Shown one piece after another: positions 4,737 to 5,110 of a stretch of 5,110 bases of DNA. The notes below the pieces were generated by a model, which saw only the letters and a list, made by a program, of their open reading frames with translations, ran no database searches and was not told the DNA's origin. This stretch comes from Methanothrix sp. (lineage in GTDB: Archaea > Halobacteriota > Methanosarcinia > Methanotrichales > Methanotrichaceae): NCBI GenBank assembly GCA_028688535.1, contig JAQTXY010000181.1:1-5110 (forward strand). Direction: 5' to 3'. How positions within the stretch are numbered: the first letter of the stretch is position 1; each line of letters starts with the position of its first letter. The position numbers were made by a program, and so were the translations under genes.

Positions 4737-5110
4737 GCCGCCTCCGAGAGACGCAAGAAGGCCTCTTCCAGCCGCGGCTCCGCCAGCCTCATGTCCAGAG
4801 GCGAGACGACTGCCAGGATATCTTTGATCTGGGCATGGCTCTCCAGGCGAACCTGCACGATATCATCAACGATCTCAATTTCATAGCCCTGGGCTCGCAG
4901 AAGAGCTGCATCCTTCTGTGGCTCTGCCAGCCACAGCTTGAGAATGGGCCATAGCCCTGCCAGACGCAGGATCTCCTCGGGACTGCCCTCTGCCGCCATC
5001 CTTCCGGCACGCATATAGCCCACCCTCTGGCATTTCTCTGCCTCATCCATGAGGTGAGTGGTGATGAGCACCGTCTTGCCCTCCCGCGTCAGCCTGCCGA
5101 AGTAATCCCA
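4733..5110 (-). CDS. ABC transporter ATP-binding protein, C-terminal part (runs off the right edge)
   Basis: The energising subunit of the exporter; 125 residues are visible and the 5' end lies beyond 5110. The frame is open to the edge. The first visible residues are WDYFGRLTREGKTVLITTH, which in this family follow the Walker B and D-loop. The H-loop histidine is residue 19 of the visible part (TTHLMDEAE). After the nucleotide-binding domain there is a C-terminal extension of about 75 residues ending LAEPRLEEAFLRL, typical of NatA/DrrA/CcmA-type ATPases paired with ABC-2 permeases. Walker A, Q-loop, signature and Walker B lie outside the window and cannot be checked. A GTG at 5071 is an internal valine, not a start. 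The stop overlaps the permease start by 4 nt, so the two form an operon with ATPase first. Confidence 0.93.
   Translation of the reverse strand, partial: WDYFGRLTREGKTVLITTHLMDEAEKCQRVGYMRAGRMAAEGSPEEILRLAGLWPILKLWLAEPQKDAALLRAQGYEIEIVDDIVQVRLESHAQIKDILAVVSPLDMRLAEPRLEEAFLRLSEAA

Noticed and set aside
1..5110. tRNA, rRNA or CRISPR array
   Set aside because: No cloverleaf with TTC loop, no rRNA-like sequence and no regularly spaced repeats were seen on either strand.

Overview
The window looks like an archaeal chromosome, most likely a methanogen of the Methanosarcinales and possibly Methanothrix-like; the genus is an inference. Supporting signs are a Cam-type gamma carbonic anhydrase close to the Methanosarcina prototype, AT-rich TATA promoters placed about 26 nt before start codons (leaderless geometry), Shine-Dalgarno sequences of the GGTGAT type, and a bare T-tract terminator.

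Layout. Positions 1-121 hold the 3' flank of the carbonic anhydrase gene and what looks like the promoter and ribosome-binding site of a leftward gene starting just outside the window. Positions 122-691 (minus) encode a gamma carbonic anhydrase lacking the acidic loop. An AT-rich divergent intergenic region follows (722-1096), then an OFA-family major facilitator transporter at 1097-2350 (plus) ending in a T9 terminator. Positions 2372-2592 have no recognisable gene, only short repeats and an inverted repeat. From 2593 to the right edge there is an ABC export locus on the minus strand, with an ATPase (C-terminal part only, running off the right edge) overlapping its ABC-2 permease by 4 nt (ATGA).

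The unusual part is 2593-3989. The last ~107 codons of the permease gene are present twice, as direct repeats about 97% identical (2598-2922 and 3665-3989). Between them lie 742 bp with two small, less GC-rich, divergently transcribed winged-helix protein genes (2929-3258 minus, 3355-3633 plus). The outer repeat copy is a decapitated pseudogene. Of its 7 internal differences, 6 are silent, so the copies apparently diverged while both were coding. The 96-bp control region between the regulators has a TATA box for each gene and a 13-bp direct repeat (12/13 identical), one copy per promoter: a candidate shared operator.

How the genes may work together: the carbonic anhydrase and OFA transporter are divergent neighbours and could pair CO2/bicarbonate interconversion with carboxylate transport, as proposed for acetate-using methanogens. 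The regulator pair may control itself and possibly the adjacent ABC exporter. Both are inferences from context.
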